Source: Thermoplasmata archaeon (GTDB taxonomy: Archaea > Thermoplasmatota > Thermoplasmata > Lutacidiplasmatales > UBA184). Taken from it: DNA of 64,000 bases. The notes beneath the pieces are model-generated. The model had not been told where the DNA came from. It made no database searches and saw only the letters and a program-made list of their open reading frames with translations. Both the position numbers and the translations under genes were made by a program. Shown here in pieces: positions 17,261 to 27,113 of this stretch (positions within the stretch are counted from its first letter, which is position 1; the number at the start of each line of letters is the position of its first letter). Location of the stretch: NCBI GenBank assembly GCA_021817245.1, contig JAKAVQ010000010.1:1-64000 (forward strand), read 5' to 3'.

Positions 17261-18118
17261 TCAGAGGTCGGGGGTCCGTTCTCGCGACGCTCGGCGAGCG
17301 GGACCGCGCGGGATGCTCGAGAGCGTCCGGACGACCCGGCTCGCGTCCGCCCATCGGCGGAGGCGCGGCACGGAGGGGCCCACCTCGGACGCGAGCGCTC
17401 GCAGGCGACTCGGTTCCCAGCGGTGGAGTCCGGTGAAGAGGATCGGCGCCATCCCCGCACGACGCGCTCCGCGGACGTCGTAGACGAGGTCGCCGACGTG
17501 CACCGCGGCGTCCGCCGGTGCCTCGAGCTCCCTCAGGGCGGCCCGGAACGGCTCGGGTCGAGGTTTCGACCAGGGGTGCTCCGACGAGAGAACGACCGCG
17601 CGGAAGTAGGGTTCGAGCCCGGCGGCGTCGAGCAGGCGTCGGGCCCCGCAGGGGGTCTCGTGGAGCACGTTCGACACGATGCCGAGCGAGAGACCTTCGT
17701 CCCTCAGCTCCCCGAGCGCCTCGGTCGCCCCGTCGGCCACGCGTACGCGCGCTCCGAGAACGAGCGTGTCGAGCGCCTCGCCCACCGCCATCGCATCTAC
17801 GGGCCTTCCGGTCCGTCGGGCGAGCCATCCCGCCTGAGCCCCGATCGCGGGTGCGCGACCCCGCGATTCCGCCCGGGACGCCCACCGTTGCATCCGTGCG
17901 ACCCAACCGAGCGCGGCGGGACGCCGGAGTCCCGCCGAAACGAGGGGTCGCGCCCAGATCGCCGCCCGTCCCGCCTCGAGGTCTCGCTGGTCGCGTGGCC
18001 GCAAGTAGAGCAGAGTGAACCATACGTCCGCCGTGAGGGCCCGGATCCGACCGGGCCGCCGCGATGGCCGATCGCGGCCCGGGGCGGGTGTGCGGCGCGG
18101 CCGGGCCCGACGGGTCAT
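17261..18118 (-). CDS. HAD-superfamily hydrolase
   Basis: This 285-aa protein has the four HAD motifs: L-T-A-D-V-W-F-T-L-L (I, nucleophile Asp; the usual second Asp is replaced, as in the D-x-W-x-T archaeal branch), G-I-V-S-N-V-L (II), S-K-P-R-P-E-P-F (III, Lys) and H-V-G-D-L-V-Y-D-V-R-G-A (IV). A helical cap lies between I and II. It is probably a phosphatase; the substrate is not predictable. Its ATG overlaps the stop of the upstream glycosyltransferase as ATGA, so the two are translated together, suggesting a sugar-phosphate substrate. The N-terminal 25 residues are basic and poorly conserved. Confidence 0.8.
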   Translation of the reverse strand: MTRRARPRRTPAPGRDRPSRRPGRIRALTADVWFTLLYLRPRDQRDLEAGRAAIWARPLVSAGLRRPAALGWVARMQRWASRAESRGRAPAIGAQAGWLARRTGRPVDAMAVGEALDTLVLGARVRVADGATEALGELRDEGLSLGIVSNVLHETPCGARRLLDAAGLEPYFRAVVLSSEHPWSKPRPEPFRAALRELEAPADAAVHVGDLVYDVRGARRAGMAPILFTGLHRWEPSRLRALASEVGPSVPRLRRWADASRVVRTLSSIPRGPARRASRERTPDL

Positions 18119-19497
18119 CTCAGCCGGTCGCCGAGGCCCCGGGTCGTCCGCAGGCCGCTCCACTCGTACCGCTGGATCGTCGCTTCGAAGATCTCCCGCA
18201 GCCGCGGCGCCGCGCGCCGCACGAAGCATCGCCGCGCCGTCATCGCCCCGACCGAGCCCATCCGCTGCGCCTCCTCGGGGTGGGCGAGGAGCCGGCTGAT
18301 GTGGCGGGCGAGCGTCGCGGCCGAGCCGGGCGGGACCGTCACGCCGTTCACCTCGTCGTCGACGAGCTCGGCGATGCCCGCGCCCCGGCTCACGATGATC
18401 GGGAGCTCGTGGCACCAGGCTTCGACGCCGACCAGGCCGAACCCCTCCCACGGGGCGGGATGGACGAAGACGTGGGCGGCACTGTAGGCGGTCTGCAGGT
18501 CGTCCGATCCCAGGGAACCGGTGAACACGACCGCGTCGTCGAGCCGTCGGGCGCGGACGAGCCGGCGCAGGTGAGCGTCCCACCGCACCGCCTTCGACTC
18601 GCGGATCGTGGGGTCGGAGGTTCGCGTCGAGAAGCTCCCTCCTCCGACGAGGACGAGCTTCGCGGTAGGGTGGTGGTGCCGCACCGTCTCGAACGCGGCG
18701 ATCAGGAGGTCCTGACGCTTCACCGGGTCCATCCGGCTCACGGAGAGCACGATCGGGTCGCCCGGGCCGATCCCGTAGCGTTCCCGGAACGCGGTCTGCT
18801 CGCTCGGGATCGCCGTGCGCTGCGTCGACGGGTCGAGGTATGGGTAGACCTGGAACGCGTGCCCTCGAAAGCCGGCCCGTATGAGCTCCTCGAGCCCGGC
18901 GCGGGTGCTGACGACGATCCCGTCGAACCCCTCCATCGACTTCACGAAGAACCGTCGGACCGGCTCGGGGTAGCCCTTCAAGTCGACGGGAATGTGCCAC
19001 CGCAGAAGCGCCGGCGCGGCGGAACCGACCATGCCCCCAACGAGGACCTGCTGGAAGTCGTGGACGTAGACGAGGTCGAAATCCGAGATCCGCTCCAAAA
19101 GCCGCTCCGCGGTCCGGAAATTGTACTCGATGAATGCGGTGTAGTCGGCGACCGGGAACCGGTACTCGAGCGGAGTGTGGAACGACCGCCAGATCGACTC
19201 CTTGAAGCGGGAGTACGCCGCGCGGGTCTCGGTCGCCAACGTCAGGGTCTCGAGCGTGTAGCCGTCGTCCGTCTCGACCTCAGGCGGGAGGTCGGGGTCG
19301 CCGAGCGCGACCCACCGGCTCTTCGGGGTCACCCACGAGCCCGACGCCTCCTTGAGCAGAGCGCGAACCATCGGAATCACTCCGCCGACGTTGAGCTCGT
19401 AGTCGATCCCCCTCTTCCAGCGGGCCCCCCGTCGCCGAGAGGCGCCGGGGAGCGCGTGGATCGGGGGCGTCTGGGTATTGATGCACAGCCGGATCAC
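18115..19497 (-). CDS. GT4-family glycosyltransferase, TreT-like
   Basis: This protein of about 460 aa has a GT-B fold. The N-terminal domain includes D-F-D-L-V-Y-V-H-D-F-Q-Q and L-L-R-W-H-I-P-V-D-L. The C-terminal nucleotide-sugar domain has V-S-R-M-D-P-V-K-R-Q-D-L-L and the E-x7-E motif in P-W-E-G-F-G-L-V-G-V-E-A. The H-D-x-Q and R-W-H-I-P region resembles the trehalose glycosyltransferring synthase/trehalose phosphorylase branch, so a disaccharide product is possible but unproven. GTG 19497 has GAGG upstream; the frame is open to 19569. It heads the cluster with HAD and acyl-CoA dehydrogenase genes. Confidence 0.8.
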   Translation of the reverse strand: MIRLCINTQTPPIHALPGASRRRGARWKRGIDYELNVGGVIPMVRALLKEASGSWVTPKSRWVALGDPDLPPEVETDDGYTLETLTLATETRAAYSRFKESIWRSFHTPLEYRFPVADYTAFIEYNFRTAERLLERISDFDLVYVHDFQQVLVGGMVGSAAPALLRWHIPVDLKGYPEPVRRFFVKSMEGFDGIVVSTRAGLEELIRAGFRGHAFQVYPYLDPSTQRTAIPSEQTAFRERYGIGPGDPIVLSVSRMDPVKRQDLLIAAFETVRHHHPTAKLVLVGGGSFSTRTSDPTIRESKAVRWDAHLRRLVRARRLDDAVVFTGSLGSDDLQTAYSAAHVFVHPAPWEGFGLVGVEAWCHELPIIVSRGAGIAELVDDEVNGVTVPPGSAATLARHISRLLAHPEEAQRMGSVGAMTARRCFVRRAAPRLREIFEATIQRYEWSGLRTTRGLGDRLR

Positions 19498-19707
19498 GTT
19501 CTGCCTCGACCTGCCTCTCCCCGAGAACGAATCGACCGAGGGGCCGCCCGTACGGGCCCGGACCCTCAACCACCTTCCGGAGCGACGACCACGTCGCGAC
19601 CCCCAGGACCTCCGAGCAGAAAAACGTCGCGAGGGCCGAGGAACGACCTAGGGCCCGGGCCGTCGTGCGTCGGGGCGAAATACTCCGTCCCGCTCGTGCG
19701 GCCGTCG

Positions 19708-20697
19708 ATGAGCACGCGCGACCTCGCCAAAGCGTTCGACCTCGTCGCAACCGCGTACGACGCGACCCGGGAGCCGGCGGACCGCGCCACGATCGATGCG
19801 GTTGCAACGGTGCTGCGCGCCCGCGGCGCGCGCCGGCTCCTCGAGGTCGGGGTCGGGACGGGGCGGATCTCGCTCGCGTTCGCCGCGCGGGGATTCGAGC
19901 TCGTCGGCGCGGACGTTTCCCGGGGGATGCTCGCCCGGGCCCGGTCGAGGGGACTCGACCGCCTCGTCCGCGCCGTCGCCTCCCGGCTTCCGTTCCCTTC
20001 GCGCAGCTTTGACGCCGTTCTCTTCGTCCACGTGCTCCACCTCCTGGACGACCCTCGTCGGGCGCTCGAGGAAGCCGTACGGGTCGGCCGCCTCGGTGCG
20101 TTCGCTCTCCTGCGGCCCACGGACGGGCGCCGCGACCCCATCGAGGGCTCGGCGCTCGACCCCCGCCGCATCGTCTACGACCGGCTCGCCCGAGAGGGCT
20201 ACCCCCGCCCGGGTCGAGGCCTCGGTCCGGGCCACCGGGAGCGTCGGCTCCTCGAGGAGGAGCCCCCGGACGAGCTCCTCGTTGTTGGGGAGGCGGACGT
20301 GACCCAGCCGCTCTCCCACCGCCTCGACCTGCTCGCGAAGGGAGCGAGCCGCCACGTCGTTGGGATCCCGCCCGACGTCCTCGCCCGGGCGGTCGCGGAG
20401 GCGCGCAAAGCGGTCGGCGACCGGACCGTCCGATACCACCGGGTCGACGCGCTCGCGGTCTGGAACTCCTCGCTCGTCCCGGGACGTAGGGCGCGTTGCG
20501 GGCGGGGAGGTCGGCTCAGGTCGCGAACCGGTGCGCCATCACGTACGGGAGCACGCCGCCGGCGCGGTAGTAGTCGAGCTCGGTCGCCGATTGGATCCGG
20601 CACGTCACCGAGAACCGTTTCGTCGCTCCGTCCTCCCCGGTCGCCCCCACGTCGATCGTCCCGCCGGGGGCGAGGTCGGCCCCCGACGGGATCGTGA
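19708..20697 (+). CDS. SAM-dependent methyltransferase (class I)
   Basis: The first 260 residues form a class I methyltransferase: L-L-E-V-G-V-G-T-G-R-I (motif I), E-L-V-G-A-D-V-S (acidic strand 2), F-D-A-V-L-F-V-H-V-L-H-L-L (motif IV). The substrate is unknown. The frame continues about 70 codons past the domain, 182 nt into the convergent aconitase gene, as Arg/Ser/Pro-rich antisense-like sequence. A TAG lies at 20487-20489 in a neighbouring frame, so a one-base error or a recent frameshift may have removed the natural stop. The true protein likely ends near 20490. Confidence 0.75.
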   Translation: MSTRDLAKAFDLVATAYDATREPADRATIDAVATVLRARGARRLLEVGVGTGRISLAFAARGFELVGADVSRGMLARARSRGLDRLVRAVASRLPFPSRSFDAVLFVHVLHLLDDPRRALEEAVRVGRLGAFALLRPTDGRRDPIEGSALDPRRIVYDRLAREGYPRPGRGLGPGHRERRLLEEEPPDELLVVGEADVTQPLSHRLDLLAKGASRHVVGIPPDVLARAVAEARKAVGDRTVRYHRVDALAVWNSSLVPGRRARCGRGGRLRSRTGAPSRTGARRRRGSSRARSPIGSGTSPRTVSSLRPPRSPPRRSSRRGRGRPPTGS

Positions 20698-23272
20698 GGT
20701 CGAACGCTTCCCGGCCGGTGAGGCCGAGAGAGATCGCGTTCTCGCCCGGGCGGAAGGTGAGCGGGAGGACCCCCATCTCGACGAGATTGCTCCGGTGGAT
20801 CCGCTCGAAACCCTCGGCGATGACCGCGCCGACCCCGAGCAGGCGGGGTCCCTTCGCCGCCCAGTCGCGGGAGCTGCCCTGGCCGTAGCTCTTCCCCGCG
20901 AGGACGAGGAGCGGTACCCCCTCCGACCGGTACTTCTGCGCGGCGTCGAAGATCGTCATCGGCTCGAGCGACGGGAGGTGGAGGGTCAGTCCGCCTTCCT
21001 TCGGCGCCACGAGCCGGTTGCGAAGCCGCACGTTGGCGAACGTGCCGCGGATCATGACCTCGTGGTGGCCGCGGCGCGAACCGTAGGTGTTGAACTCCGA
21101 GCGGGGCACCGCGCGCGCCCGCAGGTAGGCGCCGGCGGGAGACTCCTCGGCGATCTCGCCGGCCGGCGAGATGTGGTCGGTCGAGACCTGGTCGCCGAGG
21201 ACGGCGAGCGCCCGGGCCCTCGCGACGAGCCGGCCCCCCTGCGGGAGCCAGGGAGGGGGAAGGGAGAGGTACGGCGCCCCGGCGAGGTACGTCGAGTCGT
21301 GCGCCCAGGGATACCGCTCGCCCGACGGGACGCTCAGCGACTCCCAGTGCGCGTCGCCGACCTCGATCGACCGGTACTGCTCCCGGTACATCGCGGCGTC
21401 GAGGTTCGCCTCGACAATCCGCCGGATCTCCTCGGCGGACGGCCAGAGCTCCTTCAGCATCACCGCGGTCCCGTCGGGGCGCCGACCGAGGGGCTCCCGG
21501 GAGAGATCGAGGTCCATGCGACCCGCGAGCGCGTACGCGACCACCAGCATCGGCGAGGCGAGGTAGTTCGCCCGCACGAGGTTGTGGATCCGGGCCTCGA
21601 AGTTGCGGTTGCCGCTCAGCACCGCCGCGACGAACAGGTCGTTCTCGCGGACCTGGCGGTCAACGGCGGTCGGCAGCGGGCCCGAGTTGCCGATGCACGT
21701 CGTGCAGCCGTACCCTACGACCTCGAACCCGAGGCGGTCGAGGTACGGCCGCAGGCCGGCGCGATCGAGGTAGGAGGTGACGACCTTCGAACCGGGGGCG
21801 AGCGAGGTCTTCACGTACGACGGCACGCGCAATCCGAGCTCGACCGCGCGCTTCGCGATCAGCCCGGCGCCGACCATGACCGACGGGTTCGACGTGTTCG
21901 TGCAGCTCGTGATCGCGGCGATCACCACCGCGCCGTCCTCGACGGGGCCGGAGGGGACCGACCCCCCCTCGGTCGGCCGGTCCCGTTCGCCGTCGAACGG
22001 TCGCAGCGGATCGTCCGAGGGATACGGGCGGGAGGCGACGCTGTTCGAAGGACGGGGATGGGCGCTCCGGTAGGACGATAGCGCGGCGCGGAACGAGTCG
22101 GGGACCTGCGAGAGCGCGACCGCCTCCTCGGGATTCCTCGGCCCCGAAACGCTCGGAACGACCGTCCCGAGGTCGATCGAAAGCAGGTCGTCGTAGTCGA
22201 TCGTCCCCGGCACGGGGGAGCCCCAGAGCCCCTGAGCCCGAGCGTACGCCTCCACTCTCGCCGCCACCGCCTCGGCTCGGCCCGTGCCCCGAAGGTAGGC
22301 GATCGTCGCCGAGTCGATCGGGAAGAGCGCGGCCGTGGCCCCGTACTCGGGGCACATGTTCGAGACCGTCGCGCGGTCCGGCACCGATAGGGCCGCAACT
22401 CCCGGGCCGAAGAACTCGACGAACTTGTCGACGACCCCCTTCGCCCGCAGGCGCCGGGTGACGGTGAGCACGAGGTCGGTGGCCGTCGCCCCTTCGGGCA
22501 ACGCGCCCGTGAGCTCCACACCGACCACGACGGGCGGCGCGAGGAAGTACGGCTCGCCGAGCATGACCGCTTCCGCTTCGATGCCGCCGACGCCCCATCC
22601 GAGCACCGAGACCCCGTTGACCATCGTGGTGTGGGAATCGGTTCCGATGAGGGTGTCCGGGAACGCGACCGCCCCGCTGTCGGTCCCCCGGGTGACGACG
22701 ACCGCCGAGAGGTACTCGAGATTCACTTGGTGGCAGATCCCGTTGCCCGGCGGCACGATCCGCACGCCGCGGTAGGCGCCCTTGGCCCACCGAAGGAAGC
22801 GGTAGCGCTCGGCGTTGCGCTCGTACTCCCGGTCGAGATTGAGGGGAAGCGAGCGGACCGAGCCGAAGCTGTCGACCTGGACCGAATGGTCGATCACGAG
22901 GTCGACCGGGACGACGGGATTGATCCGGGCGGGGTCGATCCCGCGGGCGTGCGCCGCGTCCCTCAAGGTCGAAAGGTCGACCACGACGGGGATCCCGGTG
23001 AAATCCTGCAGCAGGACCCGCTCGGGGTAGTACGCGAGCTCGGCGTGCGGGTCGATCCGATCGCCGTTCGCGAGCGCGACCACGTCCTCGCGACGCGTCT
23101 GCCGGGGGTCGAAGTGCCGGGCGATGTTCTCCAGGAGGACCCGGACCGTGCGCGGCCGTCGCGCGAAGCGGGTGGGGTCGACCCCGGCCAGTCGCTCGAC
23201 CCGGTACACGGTCACGGTCTCGTTTCCGAGCATCCGGGATTCGGCGAGGCCGAGCGGATCAGGGACGGTCAT
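20516..23272 (-). CDS. acnA: Aconitate hydratase
   Basis: This 918-aa protein is full length for the AcnA/IRP type. It has D-F-T-G-I-P-V-V-V-D-L near the N-terminus, I-G-T-D-S-H-T-T-M-V-N, and the three [4Fe-4S] ligand cysteines in S-C-T-N-T-S-N and G-C-T-T-C-I-G-N. The swivel domain has G-S-R-R-G-H-H-E-V-M and Y-G-Q-G-S-S-R-D-W-A. It isomerises citrate to isocitrate in the TCA cycle. ATG 23272 is the start; the frame upstream to 24292 is antisense to the transporter gene. It is convergent with the methyltransferase. Confidence 0.95.
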   Translation of the reverse strand: MTVPDPLGLAESRMLGNETVTVYRVERLAGVDPTRFARRPRTVRVLLENIARHFDPRQTRREDVVALANGDRIDPHAELAYYPERVLLQDFTGIPVVVDLSTLRDAAHARGIDPARINPVVPVDLVIDHSVQVDSFGSVRSLPLNLDREYERNAERYRFLRWAKGAYRGVRIVPPGNGICHQVNLEYLSAVVVTRGTDSGAVAFPDTLIGTDSHTTMVNGVSVLGWGVGGIEAEAVMLGEPYFLAPPVVVGVELTGALPEGATATDLVLTVTRRLRAKGVVDKFVEFFGPGVAALSVPDRATVSNMCPEYGATAALFPIDSATIAYLRGTGRAEAVAARVEAYARAQGLWGSPVPGTIDYDDLLSIDLGTVVPSVSGPRNPEEAVALSQVPDSFRAALSSYRSAHPRPSNSVASRPYPSDDPLRPFDGERDRPTEGGSVPSGPVEDGAVVIAAITSCTNTSNPSVMVGAGLIAKRAVELGLRVPSYVKTSLAPGSKVVTSYLDRAGLRPYLDRLGFEVVGYGCTTCIGNSGPLPTAVDRQVRENDLFVAAVLSGNRNFEARIHNLVRANYLASPMLVVAYALAGRMDLDLSREPLGRRPDGTAVMLKELWPSAEEIRRIVEANLDAAMYREQYRSIEVGDAHWESLSVPSGERYPWAHDSTYLAGAPYLSLPPPWLPQGGRLVARARALAVLGDQVSTDHISPAGEIAEESPAGAYLRARAVPRSEFNTYGSRRGHHEVMIRGTFANVRLRNRLVAPKEGGLTLHLPSLEPMTIFDAAQKYRSEGVPLLVLAGKSYGQGSSRDWAAKGPRLLGVGAVIAEGFERIHRSNLVEMGVLPLTFRPGENAISLGLTGREAFDLTIPSGADLAPGGTIDVGATGEDGATKRFSVTCRIQSATELDYYRAGGVLPYVMAHRFAT

Positions 23273-23370
23273 GCTCGAAGAGAGCGTCAAGGGTTTTTGG
23301 GCTCTTGCCCCCGCCGCGCTCGAGCCCCTCGGGCGCCGACTCGGTCGCTTGGCCTTCCGAGCGCCGACCT

Positions 23371-24339
23371 TCACCCGTCGAGGGGGATCGACCGGTCCCA
23401 TCGAACGCCGCCCCGGTCCCCGGCGCTCAACGGCGCCGACCCGGCGCGACGGCGAAGCTCGGCGCGGTCGCCAGCGTCCGTCCGCACGACCACGAGCTCC
23501 TCCCGGCCGACGGACCCTGCGGTGACGACGGTCGCGGCGAGTCCCCCGGTGCCCACCGCTTCCCAGCGGAGGTCGGCCGCGTGCACGGCCTCGAGCCCGC
23601 GGGGCCCGGTCAGGACGTTGTAGCCGAGGAATCGCGCCGCCCGCTCCGAGCCGGGGCCCGCGTAGACCTCGGACGGGCGCCCGACGCGCTCGAGGCGGCC
23701 GTCGAAGAGGAGGCCCACGCGGTCGCCGAGGAACAATCCCTCCTCCCGGTCGTGCGTCACGTGGATCGCCGCGATGCCCCGCGTGCCGAGAACGCGCCGG
23801 AACTCCGCGCGGAGCTCCGCCTTGAGCTCGACGTCGATCGAGGCGAACGGCTCGTCGAGCAGGACGAGGCGAGGCCGGGCCGCCAGCGTCCGCGCGAGCG
23901 CCACGCGCTGACGCTCTCCCCCCGAAAGCTGGTCCGGCCGCCGGTCCTCGAACCCACCGAGCCGCAGCAAGCTCACGAGCTCGTCGACCTCTCGGTCGAC
24001 CTCGGGCCGCGGTCGCCGGTGCAGCAGCGGAGCGTAGGCGATGTTCTCGTAGACGGTTCGGTGGGGGAAGAGGGCCGGGTCCTGGAACATCAGACCGATA
24101 CCCCGTCGGTGGACGGGCCACGCGCTCACATCGACGCCGCCGAGGACGACCCGGCCGCGGTCCGGGGGTTCGAGTCCGAGGACGGCGCGCAGGAGCGTGG
24201 TCTTTCCGCTCCCGTTCGGACCGAGCAGGACGAAGAACTCCCCGTCCGCCACGGTCAGCGAGATGTCGCGCAGGACCGGCCGACCGTCCCACGACGACGA
24301 AAGCCCCGTCACCTGGAGAAGCGGCTCAGAGCTCGACAC
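23371..24339 (-). CDS. thiQ: Thiamine ABC transporter ATPase
   Basis: This 322-aa ABC ATPase has Walker A G-P-N-G-S-G-K-T, Q-loop M-F-Q-D-P, signature L-S-G-G-E-R-Q, Walker B L-V-L-L-D-E-P-F and H-loop H-V-T-H-D. About 90 extra C-terminal residues beyond a minimal ThiQ may form a TOBE-like regulatory domain. It powers uptake through the ThiP permease, whose gene it overlaps by 14 nt. The thiamine assignment rests on the ThiB-like binding protein and the TPP riboswitch at the head of the operon; by itself it could be called a spermidine/iron-type ATPase. Confidence 0.85.
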   Translation of the reverse strand: MSSSEPLLQVTGLSSSWDGRPVLRDISLTVADGEFFVLLGPNGSGKTTLLRAVLGLEPPDRGRVVLGGVDVSAWPVHRRGIGLMFQDPALFPHRTVYENIAYAPLLHRRPRPEVDREVDELVSLLRLGGFEDRRPDQLSGGERQRVALARTLAARPRLVLLDEPFASIDVELKAELRAEFRRVLGTRGIAAIHVTHDREEGLFLGDRVGLLFDGRLERVGRPSEVYAGPGSERAARFLGYNVLTGPRGLEAVHAADLRWEAVGTGGLAATVVTAGSVGREELVVVRTDAGDRAELRRRAGSAPLSAGDRGGVRWDRSIPLDG

Positions 24340-25948
24340 GTCGGCCTCCGACGGCGATCGCGAGGAAGACCGCGAGGCTGAGGAGCAACAAGAGCCCCGC
24401 CGCCGCGTCGGCGACCGCGAAGAGGCGGCTATCGGCGAGCTCGTAGAGCGCGACCGGGAGCGTGGTCAGCCGGGCCGTGACGAGGAAGTTGGTGGCGGTG
24501 AATTCCCCGAGGCCGAGCGCGAACGCGAAGAGGCCGGCGGTGGCGAGGCCGTCGCGCACCCGGGGAAGGTCCGCGTCGACGAACGCGACCCATCGGGACG
24601 CACCGAGCGCTTCGGCTCCCTCGCGGACCGACGGAGAGAGACCGGTGAGCGGGATCTCGATGCTCTGGAGCGCGAACGGGAGCGCGAGGATCGACTGGCT
24701 GACGATCACCAGGATCCACACGTTCGGCGCCCCTCCGAGCAAGGGCCGCCAGAACTCGGCGAGCGCGACCGCGAGCACGACCGGCGAGAGCAGAAGGGGG
24801 ACGAACAGCACGAGGCCGAGCGCGCCCGCCCGCGCGGGACGCCCCTGGACCGCGTACCCGAGCACGATCCCGAGGAGGAGGGCGACGACCGCGGCCCCCG
24901 TGGCGAAGAGGAGCGTGTTCGCGACCAGCCCGACCGCACTGACCCCGAGGCGCGCCGTCGTCGCGTCCGAGAAGAGGGCGACCCAGGCGCTCGCGGGTCC
25001 CCGGCTCCCGATCGGCGCGAGCGTGCGGTCGAGGACGGCCGCGAGGAGGACCACGACGCTCCCGAGGACGAGCGCGGTCTCGGCCGCGAGGGCGACGCCG
25101 ACGACCGACCGCCCGGGGACGGAGCGCCGGCGCGGCCGGGCCCGGCCCGAGGCGCCGCGAAGGCGCCCGAGCAGCGCGAGGTAGGCGACCGTCGGAAGGA
25201 GGAAAAGCCCGACCATCGCGAGCGCGAGCGCGCCGGCGGCGGTCGGCTCGAGCGTGAGGGACGCGAGCGACCAGATCCGGGCCTCGACCGTGTAGCATCG
25301 GGGACCGCACAGGAGCAGGGGCGGCGCGAACGACAGCGACGAGAACAGGAACGTGAGCAGCCCTCCCGCGGCCGCGCCGACCCAGGTCGGGGCCGCCCAT
25401 ACGTCGACGTACGCGCGCCCCGGCGAACCGCCGAGCGAGGCGACTGTCTCCTCGAGGTCGCGCGGAGCGCTCTCGCCACCGGTCGAGGTGAAGAGGACGA
25501 CGATCGGGACGTTGAAGGCGAGGTTCGCGACGACGATCGCGGGAAGGCCGGAACCGAACGTCCCGAACCACGGCACGGCCGACGAGAGCACCCCGTCCGC
25601 GCCGAACAGGTCGAGGACGCCGAAGACGACGATCAGGCTCGGGAGGAGGAACGGGACCAGGAGCAGCGAGCGCAGGATGTCCCGCCCGGGAAAGGCGTAT
25701 CGGCCGAAGAAGACCCCGGCGGGGTACCCGAGCGCGACCGCGAGCAGCGCCGACAGGCCCCCCTGCTCGAGGGAGTTCTCGATCGACGCGACGTTGAGGG
25801 GGCTCGAAACGATGGCGACGATCCCGCCGAGACCCCCGGCCGCCGCGGCGGTGCTCGCGAACAGGACGACCGCCGGCACGAGGGCGAACAGGACGACGAA
25901 CGCGAGCGCCGGCGAGAGCGCGAGCATGTCGCGCCCGGAGATCCTCAT
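24326..25948 (-). CDS. thiP: Thiamine ABC transporter permease
   Basis: This 540-aa integral membrane protein has about 12 helices in two homologous halves, like ThiP. Each half carries a cytoplasmic EAA loop: E-E-T-V-A-S-L-G-G-S-P-G (about 175) and E-G-A-E-A-L-G-A-S-R-W (about 440). It forms the channel for ThiB-delivered thiamine, TPP or TMP. Its ATG overlaps the stop of the binding-protein gene as ATGA and it overlaps the ATPase gene, so the three are one translationally coupled operon. Confidence 0.88.
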   Translation of the reverse strand: MRISGRDMLALSPALAFVVLFALVPAVVLFASTAAAAGGLGGIVAIVSSPLNVASIENSLEQGGLSALLAVALGYPAGVFFGRYAFPGRDILRSLLLVPFLLPSLIVVFGVLDLFGADGVLSSAVPWFGTFGSGLPAIVVANLAFNVPIVVLFTSTGGESAPRDLEETVASLGGSPGRAYVDVWAAPTWVGAAAGGLLTFLFSSLSFAPPLLLCGPRCYTVEARIWSLASLTLEPTAAGALALAMVGLFLLPTVAYLALLGRLRGASGRARPRRRSVPGRSVVGVALAAETALVLGSVVVLLAAVLDRTLAPIGSRGPASAWVALFSDATTARLGVSAVGLVANTLLFATGAAVVALLLGIVLGYAVQGRPARAGALGLVLFVPLLLSPVVLAVALAEFWRPLLGGAPNVWILVIVSQSILALPFALQSIEIPLTGLSPSVREGAEALGASRWVAFVDADLPRVRDGLATAGLFAFALGLGEFTATNFLVTARLTTLPVALYELADSRLFAVADAAAGLLLLLSLAVFLAIAVGGRRVEL

Positions 25949-27111
25949 GGCGGCAGGAGCTGGTTCGCGAGCTGCTCGTACGTCGCGACCCAACCCGGAA
26001 GGGAACCGGCGACCGCGTCCGGCGTCGTTAGGGCGTTCAGCGGAACGATCGTGGACGGCGGCACCGCGGCGCCGAAGACGGCCGGCAGAGGGATCGTCGC
26101 GTTCGCGGGGTATTCCCACTCGTTCGTCGGGATCTGGGCCTGGACGGCCCCGCTCAGGAACCACTGCTCGAACTCCTGGTCGAGGGTCAGGTGGCGGGAG
26201 CCGGCCACGATCCCGATCCCGTAGACCGTCCGCCAGCCGTACGCGGTGCCGTTCCACCAGCTCACGGTCGAGTTGAACTGACCGGCCTGCCCGTAGAAGG
26301 CGGCGTAGGCGGGGTCGGTCGAGTAGCTCACGACCATCCGGGGGTTCCCCGGGGGTGTCGAGAACTGGCCGAACGCGGTGCCCCAATCGGGCGCCGGCTT
26401 GTAGGCGAGGTGTGGGAGCATGCTCGTCCAGAACGACGTCCAGTTCTCGTGGAGGACCTGGAGGTAGTATTCCACTTCCCAGACGAGGAACTCCTCGCCC
26501 GTGATGTCCGTGGTCGGGTCCTCGTAAAGGAACTGGGCCGCCCAGCTGGCGTTCGTCGCCAGCTCGGGGAAGCTCGCGGTGGCGACCGCGCCCCGGGTCG
26601 CCGCGTAGAACGACGCGTTGTAGTCGATCGCCAAGTATCCCCACTCGTACGGGACCGCTCCGAAGGCGGGGCTCAGCTCGCTCGCGAGCGCCGGCGACAC
26701 GTTGGCGAGCTCGGGAGGGGCGTACGGGACGAGGAGATGGTGGGCCTCCGCCTGGGGGGCGGTGATCTCGTCGAGCCCGATCACGAGGTCCGCCGCGGGG
26801 GCGTTCGCCTGCTGGAGGAGCGTGTTCACCAGCGTTCCGCTCGGGTACTCCACGTCGATGCGCACGTGGTGGGCGCTCTCGAACGGCGCGAAGACGCTCT
26901 CGAACGCCGGCGTCCCGGCGCCCCCGAAAAGACTGGGGTAGGTGTAGACGACGAGCGTGGGTTCGCCGAGCACCGAGTTCACGTAGAGCGCAATGCCGAC
27001 GCCGGCCAGGACGACAACGACCGCCACGGCCGTGGTGGTCACCACGCGGCCGAGCCTCCCGGGCGCTCGCAGGCGTCGTGGCGGAGCCGGAGCGACGGGG
27101 GGTCCGGTCAT
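25945..27111 (-). CDS. thiB: Thiamine-binding lipoprotein/anchored substrate-binding protein
   Basis: This 388-aa protein has one N-terminal transmembrane anchor (about residues 23-45) and an extracellular solute-binding domain. It follows bacterial ThiB in order: [38 protein letters not shown] and I-P-T-N-E-W-E-Y-P. It should capture thiamine, TMP or TPP outside the membrane. ATG 27111 follows GGTCGAGG, which lies in a hairpin (27114-27131) downstream of the TPP riboswitch. This context makes the thiamine assignment strong. Confidence 0.9.
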   Translation of the reverse strand: MTGPPVAPAPPRRLRAPGRLGRVVTTTAVAVVVVLAGVGIALYVNSVLGEPTLVVYTYPSLFGGAGTPAFESVFAPFESAHHVRIDVEYPSGTLVNTLLQQANAPAADLVIGLDEITAPQAEAHHLLVPYAPPELANVSPALASELSPAFGAVPYEWGYLAIDYNASFYAATRGAVATASFPELATNASWAAQFLYEDPTTDITGEEFLVWEVEYYLQVLHENWTSFWTSMLPHLAYKPAPDWGTAFGQFSTPPGNPRMVVSYSTDPAYAAFYGQAGQFNSTVSWWNGTAYGWRTVYGIGIVAGSRHLTLDQEFEQWFLSGAVQAQIPTNEWEYPANATIPLPAVFGAAVPPSTIVPLNALTTPDAVAGSLPGWVATYEQLANQLLPP

Positions 27112-27113
27112 CC

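Noticed and set aside
18064..19707. Long plus-strand frame running into the methyltransferase
   Set aside because: It is the antisense shadow of the glycosyltransferase and HAD genes; methyltransferase homology begins only at ATG 19708.
23273..24292. N-terminal extension of aconitase to 1258 aa
   Set aside because: The added residues are antisense to thiQ; aconitase reaches normal length from ATG 23272.
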